DNA of 54,657 nucleotides, from positions 5,257-59,913 of the forward strand of contig NZ_BMUC01000005.1 of the NCBI RefSeq assembly GCF_014649995.1, read 5' to 3'. The notes below the pieces were generated by a model, which was not told the origin of the DNA, ran no database searches, and worked only from the letters and a program-made list of their open reading frames with translations. This DNA comes from Streptomyces griseoflavus (lineage in GTDB: Bacteria; Actinomycetota; Actinomycetes; Streptomycetales; Streptomycetaceae). The position numbers and the translations under genes were made by a program. This document shows positions 19,376 through 27,375 of this stretch, in pieces (within the stretch, counting starts at the first letter, position 1; each line of letters starts with the position of its first letter).

Positions 19376-20395
19376 ATGGCGGAATCGCGCAAGGAACGAG
19401 CGCGGCACTGGAAGTACGACGAACTGCCCGGTGTCGACCTGCTGCGTGCCCGCTACATCCACAAGACGTTCGTCCGGCACACGCACGAGCACTTCGTGAT
19501 CGCCGCCATCGCCGACGGGGTGGAGGTCTTCCACCACGGCGGCGGGGACCAGTACGCGGGTGCCGGCTCCCTCGCGCTGGTGAACCCCGACACCCCGCAC
19601 ACCGGCCGGGCCGGCGTCCCCGAGGGGTGGCGGTACGGGGCGGTGTACCCCTCGCCTGAGGTGGTGGCCGCGATCGCCGCCGAGACCACCACGCTGCGCG
19701 GCACACCCGGGTTCGTCACACCCGTCCTCGACGACCCGTACACCGTCCACCTGGTGCACCAGGTGCTGCGGGCCACCGACGAGGGCAACGCGCTCGCCGC
19801 CGACACGCTGCTGCGCGTCGCGGTGACGCGGCTGCTCCGGCTGAACGGGGGCGCGCTGCCGCGCCGCGAGGTGCGCACCGCGGGCGCCCGGCTCGCGGCA
19901 CGCGCGCGTGCCGTGCTGGAGGAGCGGATGTCCGGGCCGCCGACGCTGGAGCGGCTGGCGGCGGAGCTCGGTACCAGCCCGTTCGCCCTGCTGCGGGCGT
20001 TCCGTGACACCTACGGGATGCCGCCCCACACCTGGCTCACCGACGCGCGGGTGCGGCGCGCCCGCCGGCTGCTGGACGCGGGGACGGTGCCGTCGGAGGC
20101 GGCCCACGCGGTGGGGTTCACCGACCAGCCGCACCTGAACCGGCACTTCAGCCGGATCGTCGGCGTGCCCCCGGGCGCCTACCAGCGCGAGCGCAAGAAC
20201 GTACAAGACGCGCGCGGTGGCCTCCTCGTACCGTCCGGAGCGTGGCAACGGAACGGACAGCAGCACTCGCGGACCCACGGGACGGCGCGGGAGGGAAGCC
20301 GGACGGCGCGGACGGAAAGCCGGACGGCGCCGTCGTACGCGACGCCCTCGGGGTCGGGATCGCCGTCGGACTCTCCGGGTTCGCCTTCGGCGTGA
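19376..20395 (+). CDS. AraC-family transcriptional regulator
   Basis: Predicted 339 residues. N-terminal cupin-type ligand domain (about 15-150, FVRHTHEHFVIAAIADG), then an AraC double HTH (about 180-275: LERLAAELGTSPFALLRAF and PSEAAHAVGFTDQPHLNRHFSR, ending GVPPGAYQRER). The conserved fold ends near nt 20200. The remaining ~60 residues are Ser/Thr/Arg-rich and overlap the azlC frame by 154 nt. ATG 19376 has GACAAT 7 nt upstream and no Shine-Dalgarno. The adjacent azlCD exporter genes are the likely target, with amino acids as possible effectors. Effector identity is inference. Confidence 0.85.
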   Translation: MAESRKERARHWKYDELPGVDLLRARYIHKTFVRHTHEHFVIAAIADGVEVFHHGGGDQYAGAGSLALVNPDTPHTGRAGVPEGWRYGAVYPSPEVVAAIAAETTTLRGTPGFVTPVLDDPYTVHLVHQVLRATDEGNALAADTLLRVAVTRLLRLNGGALPRREVRTAGARLAARARAVLEERMSGPPTLERLAAELGTSPFALLRAFRDTYGMPPHTWLTDARVRRARRLLDAGTVPSEAAHAVGFTDQPHLNRHFSRIVGVPPGAYQRERKNVQDARGGLLVPSGAWQRNGQQHSRTHGTAREGSRTARTESRTAPSYATPSGSGSPSDSPGSPSA

Positions 20396-21012
20396 CCTCG
20401 GCGGGCAGTGGGCTCACCCTGCTCCAGACCTGCGCGCTGAGCCTGCTGGTGTTCACCGGGGCCTCCCAGTTCGCCCTGGTGGGTGCGCTCGCCGCCGGAG
20501 GCGGCCCGTTCACCGCCGCCGCGGGCGCGTTCTTCCTGGGGGTGCGCAACGCGTTCTACGGGCTGCGCCTGTCGCAGCTCCTGGCGCTGCCCCGCGCGGT
20601 GCGGCCGTTCGCCGCGCAGTGGGTCATCGACGAGACGGCCGCCGTGTCCCTCGCCCAGCCCACCCGGCGCGCCGCCCGGCTCGGATTCGTGGTGACCGGG
20701 CTCAGCCTGTACGTCCTGTGGAACCTCACCACGCTGCTCGGCGCGCTGGGCGCGGAGGCGATCGGGGACACCGACGCGTGGGGGCTCGACGCGGCCGGTC
20801 CCGCGGTCTTCCTGGCGCTGCTCGCCCCGATGCTGCGGACCGGCACCGAGCGGACCGTCGCCGGGCTCGCGGTCCTGCTGGGACTCGGTCTGCTGCCCGT
20901 TCTGCCGGCCGGTGTGCCGGTGCTGGTGGCCGCGCTCGCGGCACCGGCCGTGCTGTGGGCGCGGGGCCGCCGCGGCGGAGCACGCGGTGACGTGACGGAG
21001 GAGGACCGTTGA
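20242..21012 (+). CDS. azlC: AzlC-family branched-chain amino acid exporter subunit
   Basis: Predicted 256 residues from GTG 20242, with a GGAG three bases before the start. AzlC family: VGLSGFAFGVTSAGSGLTLLQ, then FTGASQFALVG, and FFLGVRNAFYGLRLS. About six membrane segments. With AzlD it forms an exporter of branched-chain amino acids or analogues. The first ~35 residues are polar and contain the repeat GKPDGADGKPDGA, and they lie inside the 3' end of the AraC gene. No other start lies near the first membrane helix, so the overlap seems real. The azlD start overlaps the stop. Confidence 0.85.
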   Translation: MATERTAALADPRDGAGGKPDGADGKPDGAVVRDALGVGIAVGLSGFAFGVTSAGSGLTLLQTCALSLLVFTGASQFALVGALAAGGGPFTAAAGAFFLGVRNAFYGLRLSQLLALPRAVRPFAAQWVIDETAAVSLAQPTRRAARLGFVVTGLSLYVLWNLTTLLGALGAEAIGDTDAWGLDAAGPAVFLALLAPMLRTGTERTVAGLAVLLGLGLLPVLPAGVPVLVAALAAPAVLWARGRRGGARGDVTEEDR

Positions 21013-21317
21013 GCATCTGGATCGCGATCGGCGTGACCGTCATCGGCTGCTACGCGGTGAAACTCGCGGGGCTGCTGGTGCCCGCCGGGGTCCTGGAGCG
21101 TCCCCTCGTCAGGCGGCTCGCCGCGCTGCTGCCGGTCGCCCTGCTCGCCGCGCTGACGGCCCAGCAGGCCTTCTCCGACGGCCAGAGCCTGGTCCTGGAC
21201 GCCCGCGCGGCCGGCCTGGCGGCGGCGGCCGTGGCACTGATGCTGCGCGCGCCGTTCCTCCTCGTCATCGGGGCGGCCGTCGTGGTGACGGCGGGGGTGC
21301 GCGCGCTGGGCGGGTGA
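21009..21317 (+). CDS. azlD: AzlD-family exporter subunit
   Basis: Predicted 102 residues from TTG 21009, overlapping the azlC stop (TTGA), so coupled to azlC. Four hydrophobic stretches (IWIAIGVTVIGCYAVKLAGL; LAALLPVALLAALTAQQAF; AAGLAAAAVALML; PFLLVIGAAVVVTAGV) fit the AzlD family of small partners for AzlC. The gene ends 36 nt before the convergent gene at 21354. Confidence 0.85.
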   Translation: MSIWIAIGVTVIGCYAVKLAGLLVPAGVLERPLVRRLAALLPVALLAALTAQQAFSDGQSLVLDARAAGLAAAAVALMLRAPFLLVIGAAVVVTAGVRALGG

Positions 21318-21353
21318 GCGGGGCCGCTCGGCCGGCGGCGGAGCGGAAGCCGC

Positions 21354-22298
21354 TCAGTCGACGGGGCGGCCGTACGCCACCAGGGTGCGCAGGGCCTCGA
21401 TGGTCACCACCGGGCGGGCCTCCCGCGAGGGGCCCGGGGCCCACCGGCGCCCGCGGACCGGCCAGCCGCCGTCCTCCCGCTGCCCGGCCGCGAGGAAGTC
21501 CAGGGAGCGGGCCATCTCCTCGTCCGTGAACCACGCGCGGGCGAGGGAGTGGGGCGTCGGCGCGTAGTCGTGCGGGAAGTGGTCCGCGTCCGGGGCGTGA
21601 CCCGGGGCGACCGGGTACGGGTGCGGGCCGCCCGGGCCGGCCGCCGCGATCCGCCGCTCGCGCACCAGGGCGCCCAGCCGGTCGGCGGCGGCCCGCGCGC
21701 GGGCGCGGTCCGGCGCGTGGTCCAGGAAGGCCACGGCGGCCTCGACCTCGCAGGGATGGGGCTCCTCCAGCGACTCCACGGCCCGCCAGCAGAAGTCCGT
21801 GGCACGGAACAGCCAGGCGTGCCACACCTCGTTGCGGTGCAGCAGACCCACCACCGGCCCGGTGACCAGCAGATCTCCCGGCGGATCGTCCCCGGCCGGC
21901 ACGAAGGACGCGTCCGGGTGGCCGCGCCGGACGGGACGGAGCGCCGGCAGCGCGCCGTCCGCCGTGGAGACGGACGTCAGATGCCGGCACACGTCCTCCG
22001 CGCGCCGGCTGTCGCAGCGGCCCACGGCGTCGAGCACCCGCAGCGCGTACGCGGCGTGCGGCGGCCGGCCCGCCGGACCGCGCAGACCGGGGTCGAGCCC
22101 GTGACCGTACCCGCCGCCCCCGGCGCGGTAGGCGTCCAGCGCCGTTTCCACCGGAGCCGTGCCGCCGCCGCGGAAGTGGTGGGCGAAGAGGTGCTGTTCG
22201 AGCACCCGCGCGGTGAGCCGGACGAACCGCTCCGCCCGCGCGAGCGCGCCGTGCGGCGGGGACGTCGGGGACGGCGGATCGGCTCGGGTGTCGGCCAT
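21354..22298 (-). CDS. Uncharacterised protein, possible alpha/alpha-toroid repeat fold
   Basis: Predicted 314 residues from ATG 22298; the longer in-frame extension reads as non-conserved sequence. No catalytic motif is recognised. Spaced motifs such as GGGGYGHGLDPGLRG and REDGGWPVRG, with helical stretches between, resemble repeats of terpenoid cyclase/prenyltransferase toroids. The catalytic DxDD or DCTAE acids of squalene cyclases are not visible. No signal peptide or membrane helix. It stands alone between azlD (convergent) and the DUF3046 gene (divergent). Confidence 0.6.
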   Translation of the reverse strand: MADTRADPPSPTSPPHGALARAERFVRLTARVLEQHLFAHHFRGGGTAPVETALDAYRAGGGGYGHGLDPGLRGPAGRPPHAAYALRVLDAVGRCDSRRAEDVCRHLTSVSTADGALPALRPVRRGHPDASFVPAGDDPPGDLLVTGPVVGLLHRNEVWHAWLFRATDFCWRAVESLEEPHPCEVEAAVAFLDHAPDRARARAAADRLGALVRERRIAAAGPGGPHPYPVAPGHAPDADHFPHDYAPTPHSLARAWFTDEEMARSLDFLAAGQREDGGWPVRGRRWAPGPSREARPVVTIEALRTLVAYGRPVD

Positions 22299-22377
22299 GG
22301 CACCGACCGTAGGGGGAAAGCGGCGGCCGGCGGGCCCACCGGCCGTGGGCCACCCCCCGAGGCGGGATACTGGGGGC

Positions 22378-22572
22378 ATGCGGTTGACGGTTTTCCGGGA
22401 GCGGATGGCGGAGCACTTCGGGGCGGGCTACGCCGAGACCTTCGCGCGCGACCACGTCATGTCCGCGCTCGGCGGGCGCACCGTGGACGAGGCGCTGTCG
22501 GACGGCTGGGACGCCAAGGAGGTCTGGCAGGTGGTCTGCACGGTGATGGACGTGCCCCGGGAAAAGCGCTGA
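22378..22572 (+). CDS. DUF3046 small protein
   Basis: Predicted 64 residues, MRLTVFRERMAEHFG..., ending VMDVPREKR. This short acidic, helical, soluble protein is typically encoded just upstream of recA in actinobacteria, as it is here with one gene between. Function unknown. ATG 22378 has GATACT about 6 nt upstream and a G-run next to it; a leaderless transcript is possible. It starts 80 bp from the divergent gene at 22298. Confidence 0.8.
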   Translation: MRLTVFRERMAEHFGAGYAETFARDHVMSALGGRTVDEALSDGWDAKEVWQVVCTVMDVPREKR

Positions 22573-22631
22573 TCGTCACAGTGACCGCGCGGGGGCGGAC
22601 GGCCGGTGCCGGCGTAGGTGAGACTTGAGCC

Positions 22632-23894
22632 GTGGCATCCACTGACGAGACCGGGCCGGCGGCCCAGCAACCCACCATGCCCGGCGCGCCACCGCCCGCC
22701 GGGCCTCCGGTGGACCCCACGGCCCGGCCGGGCGCCCGCATGCCGCGCTGGCTGCCGCGGGCCATGGTGCTCGCGCTCGCGCTGATCGCCGTGTTCCAGC
22801 TGGGAAGCTGGGCCTTCCACCAGCTCACCGGCCTGCTGCTCAACGTGCTCATAGCGTTCTTCCTGGCGCTCGCCGTCGAGCCCGCGGTGAGCTGGATGGC
22901 GACGCGCGGGGTGCGCCGGGGCCTGGGCACGTTCCTGGTCTTCCTGGGCATCCTGGTCGCGTCGGCGGGCTTCGTCACGCTGCTCGGGTCGATGCTGGCG
23001 GGACAGATCGTCAAGATCGTCGAGGACTTCCCGGAGTACCTCGACTCGGTGATCAACTGGATCAACGCGCACTTCCGCACCGAGCTGCGGCGGGTGGACA
23101 TCCAGGAGGGCCTGCTGCGCTCCGACTGGCTGCGCACCTACGTGCAGAACAGCGCCACCGGTGTGCTCGACGTCTCCGCCCAGGTACTCGGCGGTCTCTT
23201 CCAGCTGCTGACCGTCGGCCTGTTCTCGTTCTACTTCGCCGCCGACGGCCCCCGGCTGCGCCGCACCGTCTGCTCCCTGCTGCCGCCCGCGCGGCAGGCC
23301 GAGGTGCTGCGCGCGTGGGAGATCGCCGTGAACAAGACCGGCGGCTACCTGTACTCGCGCGGACTGATGGCCCTCGTCTCCGGCTTCGCGCACTACGTCC
23401 TGCTGGAGTTCCTCGAGGTCCCCTACGCGCCCGTGCTGGCCGTGTGGGTGGGCCTGGTGTCGCAGTTCATCCCCACCATCGGCACGTATCTCGCGGGCGC
23501 CCTGCCCATGCTGATCGCCTTCACGGTCGACCCCTGGTACGCCCTGTGGGTGCTGGTCTTCGTGGTGATCTACCAGCAGTTCGAGAACTACGTGCTCCAG
23601 CCCAAGCTGACCTCCAGGACCGTCGACATCCACCCGGCGGTCGCCTTCGGTTCGGTCGTCGCGGGCACCGCCCTGCTGGGCGCCGTCGGCGCGCTGATCG
23701 CCATCCCCGCCGTCGCCACGCTCCAGGCGTTCCTCGGCGCCTACGTCAGGCGGTACGACGTCACGGACGACCCCCGTGTGCACGGCCACCGCGGCTCCGG
23801 CGGAGCGCAGGGAGCGTTCACGCGCGCCCGCCGCCTGTGGGCCCGGCGGACCGGTGTGCCCCGTCCCCGGGACGGGGAGACCGGGGCCTCCTGA
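22632..23894 (+). CDS. AI-2E family (DUF20/PerM-type) membrane permease
   Basis: Predicted 420 residues from GTG 22632. After a Pro-rich N-terminus there are about seven or eight hydrophobic segments, beginning [17 protein letters not shown] and [18 protein letters not shown], with a soluble region near residues 130-180. The C-terminal part has the family core ([20 protein letters not shown], then [20 protein letters not shown]). Members are putative exporters or Na+/H+ antiporters. Substrate cannot be told from sequence. No Shine-Dalgarno; GAGACT lies 7 nt upstream. It ends 36 nt before the recA promoter. Confidence 0.8.
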   Translation: MASTDETGPAAQQPTMPGAPPPAGPPVDPTARPGARMPRWLPRAMVLALALIAVFQLGSWAFHQLTGLLLNVLIAFFLALAVEPAVSWMATRGVRRGLGTFLVFLGILVASAGFVTLLGSMLAGQIVKIVEDFPEYLDSVINWINAHFRTELRRVDIQEGLLRSDWLRTYVQNSATGVLDVSAQVLGGLFQLLTVGLFSFYFAADGPRLRRTVCSLLPPARQAEVLRAWEIAVNKTGGYLYSRGLMALVSGFAHYVLLEFLEVPYAPVLAVWVGLVSQFIPTIGTYLAGALPMLIAFTVDPWYALWVLVFVVIYQQFENYVLQPKLTSRTVDIHPAVAFGSVVAGTALLGAVGALIAIPAVATLQAFLGAYVRRYDVTDDPRVHGHRGSGGAQGAFTRARRLWARRTGVPRPRDGETGAS

Positions 23895-23930
23895 GGGCAG
23901 CCGGCGCCCGCGGGCACCGCGTGGCGCGGC

Positions 23931-23960
23931 TTGACACAAAAATCGAACATCCATTCTTAT
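23931..23960 (+). promoter_or_regulatory. recA promoter
   Basis: A perfect -35 TTGACA (23931-23936), an 18-nt spacer and TCTTAT (23955-23960) form the strongest consensus promoter in the window, set in unusually AT-rich sequence. An SOS box sits between and over the elements. The transcript would carry a leader of about 155 nt before the recA ATG. Confidence 0.8.
23944..23957 (+). promoter_or_regulatory. LexA (SOS) operator of recA
   Basis: CGAACATCCATTCT matches the Gram-positive SOS consensus CGAAC-N4-GTTCG at eight of ten fixed positions. It lies across the -10 spacer of the recA promoter, where LexA binding would block polymerase. Confidence 0.75.
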
Positions 23961-24023
23961 GGGAGGGCCGGTATGGCTCGACGGCGGGTGTTCTGTCCTG
24001 GTTCACACCGAAATGCATCCGCG

Positions 24024-24032
24024 TTATCCACA
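24024..24032 (+). promoter_or_regulatory. DnaA-box 9-mer in the recA leader
   Basis: TTATCCACA is a perfect match to the E. coli R1/R4 DnaA box. The Streptomyces preferred form is TTGTCCACA, one base different. It is a single copy about 65 nt downstream of the recA -10 box and 90 nt before the recA ATG. Function is not shown by sequence alone. Confidence 0.4.
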
Positions 24033-24121
24033 GGCCGGACGTGCGTCGGAGCGCGTTGTCAGTGGCAGGCGTTAGCGTCTTTGACGTGAAGCGATCGACT
24101 CAAGCAAATCGGGTGGAACCC

Positions 24122-25237
24122 ATGGCAGGAACCGACCGCGAGAAGGCGCTCGACGCCGCGCTCGCACAGATTGAACGGCAATTCGGCAAGGGCGCGGTCA
24201 TGCGCATGGGTGACCGGACGAACGAGCCCATCGAGGTCATCCCGACCGGGTCGACCGCGCTCGACGTGGCCCTCGGCGTCGGCGGTCTGCCGCGCGGCCG
24301 CGTGGTGGAGATCTACGGACCGGAGTCCTCCGGCAAGACGACCCTGACCCTGCACGCGGTGGCGAACGCCCAGAAGGCCGGCGGCCAGGTCGCCTTCGTG
24401 GACGCGGAGCACGCCCTCGACCCCGAGTACGCGAAGAAGCTCGGCGTCGACATCGACAACCTGATCCTGTCCCAGCCGGACAACGGCGAGCAGGCCCTGG
24501 AGATCGTGGACATGCTGGTCCGCTCCGGCGCCCTCGACCTCATCGTCATCGACTCCGTCGCGGCCCTCGTCCCGCGCGCGGAGATCGAGGGCGAGATGGG
24601 CGACAGCCACGTGGGTCTGCAGGCCCGTCTGATGAGCCAGGCCCTGCGGAAGATCACCAGCGCGCTCAACCAGTCCAAGACCACCGCGATCTTCATCAAC
24701 CAGCTCCGCGAGAAGATCGGCGTGATGTTCGGCTCGCCGGAGACCACGACCGGTGGCCGGGCGCTGAAGTTCTACGCCTCGGTGCGCATCGACATCCGCC
24801 GCATCGAGACCCTCAAGGACGGCACCGAGGCGGTCGGCAACCGCACCCGCTGCAAGGTCGTCAAGAACAAGGTGGCGCCGCCCTTCAAGCAGGCCGAGTT
24901 CGACATCCTCTACGGCCAGGGCATCAGCCGCGAGGGCGGCCTGATCGACATGGGCGTGGAGCACGGCTTCGTCCGCAAGGCCGGCGCCTGGTACACGTAC
25001 GAGGGCGACCAGCTCGGCCAGGGCAAGGAGAACGCCCGCAACTTCCTGAAGGACAATCCCGACCTCGCCAACGAGATCGAGAGGAAGATCAAGGAGAAGC
25101 TGGGCGTCGGCGTACGGCCCGAGGAGCCCGCCGCCGAGCCGGCGGACGCCACGGGCACCGCTGCGGCCGAGCCGGCCGCGGTACCGGCTCCGGCGGCCAA
25201 GGCCACCAAGTCCAAGGCCGCGGCGGCCAAGAGCTGA
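24122..25237 (+). CDS. recA: Recombinase RecA
   Basis: Predicted 371 residues; ATG 24122 is preceded by GGTGGAA, and the product starts [18 protein letters not shown] as in other actinobacterial RecA. Walker [10 protein letters not shown] (about residue 68), catalytic Glu region in [11 protein letters not shown], Walker [15 protein letters not shown]1/L2 DNA loops ([28 protein letters not shown]). The C-terminal ~30 residues are Ala/Pro/Glu then Lys/Ala-rich. RecA filaments drive homologous recombination and LexA self-cleavage. It is transcribed from the SOS promoter at 23931 and is followed after 3 nt by recX. S. coelicolor RecA is of similar length. Confidence 0.98.
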   Translation: MAGTDREKALDAALAQIERQFGKGAVMRMGDRTNEPIEVIPTGSTALDVALGVGGLPRGRVVEIYGPESSGKTTLTLHAVANAQKAGGQVAFVDAEHALDPEYAKKLGVDIDNLILSQPDNGEQALEIVDMLVRSGALDLIVIDSVAALVPRAEIEGEMGDSHVGLQARLMSQALRKITSALNQSKTTAIFINQLREKIGVMFGSPETTTGGRALKFYASVRIDIRRIETLKDGTEAVGNRTRCKVVKNKVAPPFKQAEFDILYGQGISREGGLIDMGVEHGFVRKAGAWYTYEGDQLGQGKENARNFLKDNPDLANEIERKIKEKLGVGVRPEEPAAEPADATGTAAAEPAAVPAPAAKATKSKAAAAKS

Positions 25238-25240
25238 CCG

Positions 25241-26032
25241 GTGACCCGACGAACCGACTGGGCCGAGGACGCGTTCGACGCCACCGGTGTCCCACGGGGG
25301 AGGGACACCGACGGCGGCGACGGCTCAGCCGTCGGCGGTGACACGGCGTACGACGACGGCACGGGCGCGGACCGCGGCGGCAGGCGGCGCGGCGGAGGCG
25401 CACGGGCGGGCGGCTCGCGTGACGGCGGGCCGCGCGGTGGACGCGGACGCGGTCGCCGGACCTTCGGCGACGCGGCCGCGGCGGAAGGAGGCGCCTCTTC
25501 CTCGGAGAGGGCGGAGCGGGAGGAACCTCCGGGGGACCCGGTCGAGCGAGCGCGGGCGATCTGCCTGCGCCTGCTCACCGGGACCCCGCGCACCCGCAAG
25601 CAGCTCGCCGACGCGCTGCGCAAGCGCGAGATCCCGGACGCGGCCGCCGAGGAGGTGCTGTCCCGGTTCGAAGAGGTCGGACTGATCAACGACAGCGCCT
25701 TCGCGGACGCCTGGGTGGAGTCCCGCCACCACGGCCGGGGACTGGCCCGGCGCGCGCTCGCCCGCGAACTGCGCACCAAGGGCGTCGACCCCACGCTGAT
25801 CGACGAGGCCGTCTCCCGGCTCGACTCCGAGCAGGAGGAGGAGACCGCGCGCGAACTGGTGGCCCGCAAACTGCGCGCCACCCGCGGACTCGACCGCGAC
25901 AAGCGCGTCCGCCGCCTCGCGGGCATGCTCGCCCGCAAGGGCTACCCCGAGGGCCTCGCCCTGCGCGTGGTCCGGCAGGCCCTGGAAGAGGAGGGCGAGG
26001 ACACGGACTTCCTCGGGGACACGGGGGACTGA
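25241..26032 (+). CDS. recX: Regulatory protein RecX
   Basis: Predicted 263 residues from GTG 25241, three bases after the recA stop, so probably translated by coupling. The RecX domain occupies about residues 100-260 as three-helix repeats: AICLRLLTGTPRTRKQLADAL, EEVGLINDSAFADAWVES, and GMLARKGYPEGLALRVVRQAL. It binds and restrains the RecA filament. The first ~95 residues are Gly/Asp/Arg-rich, low complexity and unusually long for RecX (commonly 150-190 residues). An internal start could be used, but none has a clear ribosome site. Confidence 0.9.
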   Translation: MTRRTDWAEDAFDATGVPRGRDTDGGDGSAVGGDTAYDDGTGADRGGRRRGGGARAGGSRDGGPRGGRGRGRRTFGDAAAAEGGASSSERAEREEPPGDPVERARAICLRLLTGTPRTRKQLADALRKREIPDAAAEEVLSRFEEVGLINDSAFADAWVESRHHGRGLARRALARELRTKGVDPTLIDEAVSRLDSEQEEETARELVARKLRATRGLDRDKRVRRLAGMLARKGYPEGLALRVVRQALEEEGEDTDFLGDTGD

Positions 26033-26197
26033 GCCGACGGCGAGCGCGGACTCGTGCCGGGGCAGCCGGGGGATCGACCGGACCGGTGACCCCGCCCGTG
26101 CCCCGAGACGATCCCCGGGTGACCGGGCGGATCCGCGCTGGTGAGCGTGCGGGGAGGTCCCCGCCGCCCAGGCCGGCGACCCCGCCCGCACCGGCGT

Positions 26198-26620
26198 CTA
26201 CGCGGCGGGCGTCCGCGTCACCGGGAGACCCGCGGCCCGCCACGCCTGGAAGCCGCCCACCAGGTCGGTGGCGCGACGCAGCCCCAGCCGGTGGAGGGAC
26301 TCCGCCGCCAGGCTGGAGGCGTAGCCCTCGTTGCAGATCACGACCACGCGCAGGTCATGGCCGGTCGCCTCGGGAAGACGGTGGCTGCCCCGGGGGTCCA
26401 GACGCCACTCCAGCTCGTTGCGCTCGACGACCAGAGCGCCCGGGACGAGCCCGTCGCGGTCCCGCAGCGCGGCGTACCGGATGTCCACCAGCAGCGCCTC
26501 ACCGGTCCGGGCCGCCTCGTAGGCCGCCGGGGCCTCGACGCGTTCGTAGCCGGCTCGCACCCGCTCCAGCAGTTCGTCGATCCCGGCGCTCTGTCCGCTC
26601 GTCTCGTTCGTCCCGCTCAC
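26198..26620 (-). CDS. Rhodanese-like sulfurtransferase domain protein
   Basis: Predicted 140 residues from GTG 26620, whose start overlaps the stop of the cysteine dioxygenase gene (GTGA). A single rhodanese domain: DIRYAALRDRDG, the predicted catalytic Cys96 in VVICNEGYASSLAA, and a C-terminal TDLVGGFQAWRAAGLPV. The family carries sulfur as a cysteine persulfide. Coupling to cysteine dioxygenase suggests handling of sulfane sulfur during cysteine breakdown; this is inference. No signal peptide, so cytoplasmic. It ends 165 bp from the convergent recX, a gap holding only a short GC hairpin. Confidence 0.85.
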   Translation of the reverse strand: MSGTNETSGQSAGIDELLERVRAGYERVEAPAAYEAARTGEALLVDIRYAALRDRDGLVPGALVVERNELEWRLDPRGSHRLPEATGHDLRVVVICNEGYASSLAAESLHRLGLRRATDLVGGFQAWRAAGLPVTRTPAA

Positions 26621-27144
26621 TGCCAGTCCTCCGGACGTTCGACCTGCTCCAGGCGCAGCACAGGGCCGCTGCGACTGTAACGGCGGATCCGCGGCAACGG
26701 CGGGAAGTAGGCGTGCACCGAGACCGCGTGCCGGTCCGCGGACTCGTTGAGCACCTCGTGCACATGGTGCCGCCCGAAGGCGCGGCCCTGCCCGGCGGTC
26801 AGCCGGCGCTCCCGGTCCACGCCGTCGGTGAGCTCCAGCGTCCGCCAGCCGTCGGTGGGCAGCCGGGCGGCCAGCGAGTGCTCCTTCAGCTCGCCCGCGG
26901 CGGTCATGAAGGCGCCCACGGAGTCGGCGTGGTCGTGCCAGCCGGTACCGGTCCCCGGCGGCCAGCCGATCAGCCATGCCTCGCTGCCGCCCGGCCCGTC
27001 GAGCCGCACCCAGGTGCGCCCCTCGGGGTCGAGCGGGAGGGAGGCGATGAGTTCGGCGTCGGCGGCGATCCGCCGCACGAAGTCGAGGAGGTCCGCCTGG
27101 GTGGGGGCGGCGGAGGGAGCCGGGGCAGGGGAGGAGACAGACAT
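26617..27144 (-). CDS. Cysteine dioxygenase (type I)
   Basis: Predicted 175 residues. It oxidises cysteine to cysteine sulfinate with a non-haem Fe(II). The cupin motif has His70 and His72 in GWHDHADSVGAF and the third ligand in the HHVHEVLN cluster (126-129). The downstream VSVHAYFPPL supplies the conserved His and Tyr. ATG 27144 is chosen over the in-frame GTG at 27150 because AGGA lies 8-9 nt before the ATG. It is translationally coupled to the rhodanese gene. The region upstream encodes a cysteine-containing leader peptide (27212-27298), so expression is probably tied to cysteine supply. Confidence 0.9.
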   Translation of the reverse strand: MSVSSPAPAPSAAPTQADLLDFVRRIAADAELIASLPLDPEGRTWVRLDGPGGSEAWLIGWPPGTGTGWHDHADSVGAFMTAAGELKEHSLAARLPTDGWRTLELTDGVDRERRLTAGQGRAFGRHHVHEVLNESADRHAVSVHAYFPPLPRIRRYSRSGPVLRLEQVERPEDWQ

Positions 27145-27211
27145 GTGCACCGTCCTGGAGAAGAGTTCGCGAAGGCGCGCGGCAACGGCGCGCGAGAAGG
27201 AGAGAGGCGAA

Positions 27212-27298
27212 TCAACAGGACGGGCGACACACGCAGCCCGCGTAGCGGACGAGGTCCATGTGGACCCTCCGCCACAGGTGCACGCAGGTGTCGGTCAC
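27212..27298 (-). CDS. Cysteine-rich leader peptide upstream of cysteine dioxygenase
   Basis: A 28-residue frame, too short for ordinary ORF calling. It begins MTDTCVHLWRR and ends GCVCRPSC, with Cys at 5, 22, 24 and 28; the last three Cys codons are TGC, TGT and TGT just before the TGA. The core RRVHMDLVRYAGCVC fits the family annotated as 'putative leader peptide' ahead of sulfur-metabolism genes in Streptomyces. The GTG at 27298 sits 7 nt after a TGTACT box, so the mRNA is probably leaderless. An internal ATG (27259) with a GGAGGG site would make a 15-residue version. The stop is 67 nt before the cysteine dioxygenase ATG. Confidence 0.7.
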   Translation of the reverse strand: MTDTCVHLWRRVHMDLVRYAGCVCRPSC

Positions 27299-27305
27299 GA
27301 GGCGG

Positions 27306-27335
27306 AGTACACCACGAGGCCGATCACCGGTTCAA
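27306..27335 (-). promoter_or_regulatory. Promoter of the leader peptide-cysteine dioxygenase-rhodanese operon
   Basis: Reading the minus strand: TTGAAC (27335-27330), an 18-nt spacer and TGTACT (27311-27306). Initiation about seven bases further on would coincide with the GTG of the leader peptide at 27298. Confidence 0.6.
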
Positions 27336-27375
27336 CTCGACGTCACCATCCGGACGCCGGGAGCGGCGGCCCGCC

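Noticed and set aside
24056-24078. Second recA promoter (TTGTCA with TAGCGT)
   Set aside because: The spacer is only 11 nt, too short for a sigma-70-type promoter.
26033-26197. Terminator between recX and the rhodanese gene
   Set aside because: Only a short hairpin (around 26150-26165) with a tiny loop is visible; not strong enough to annotate.
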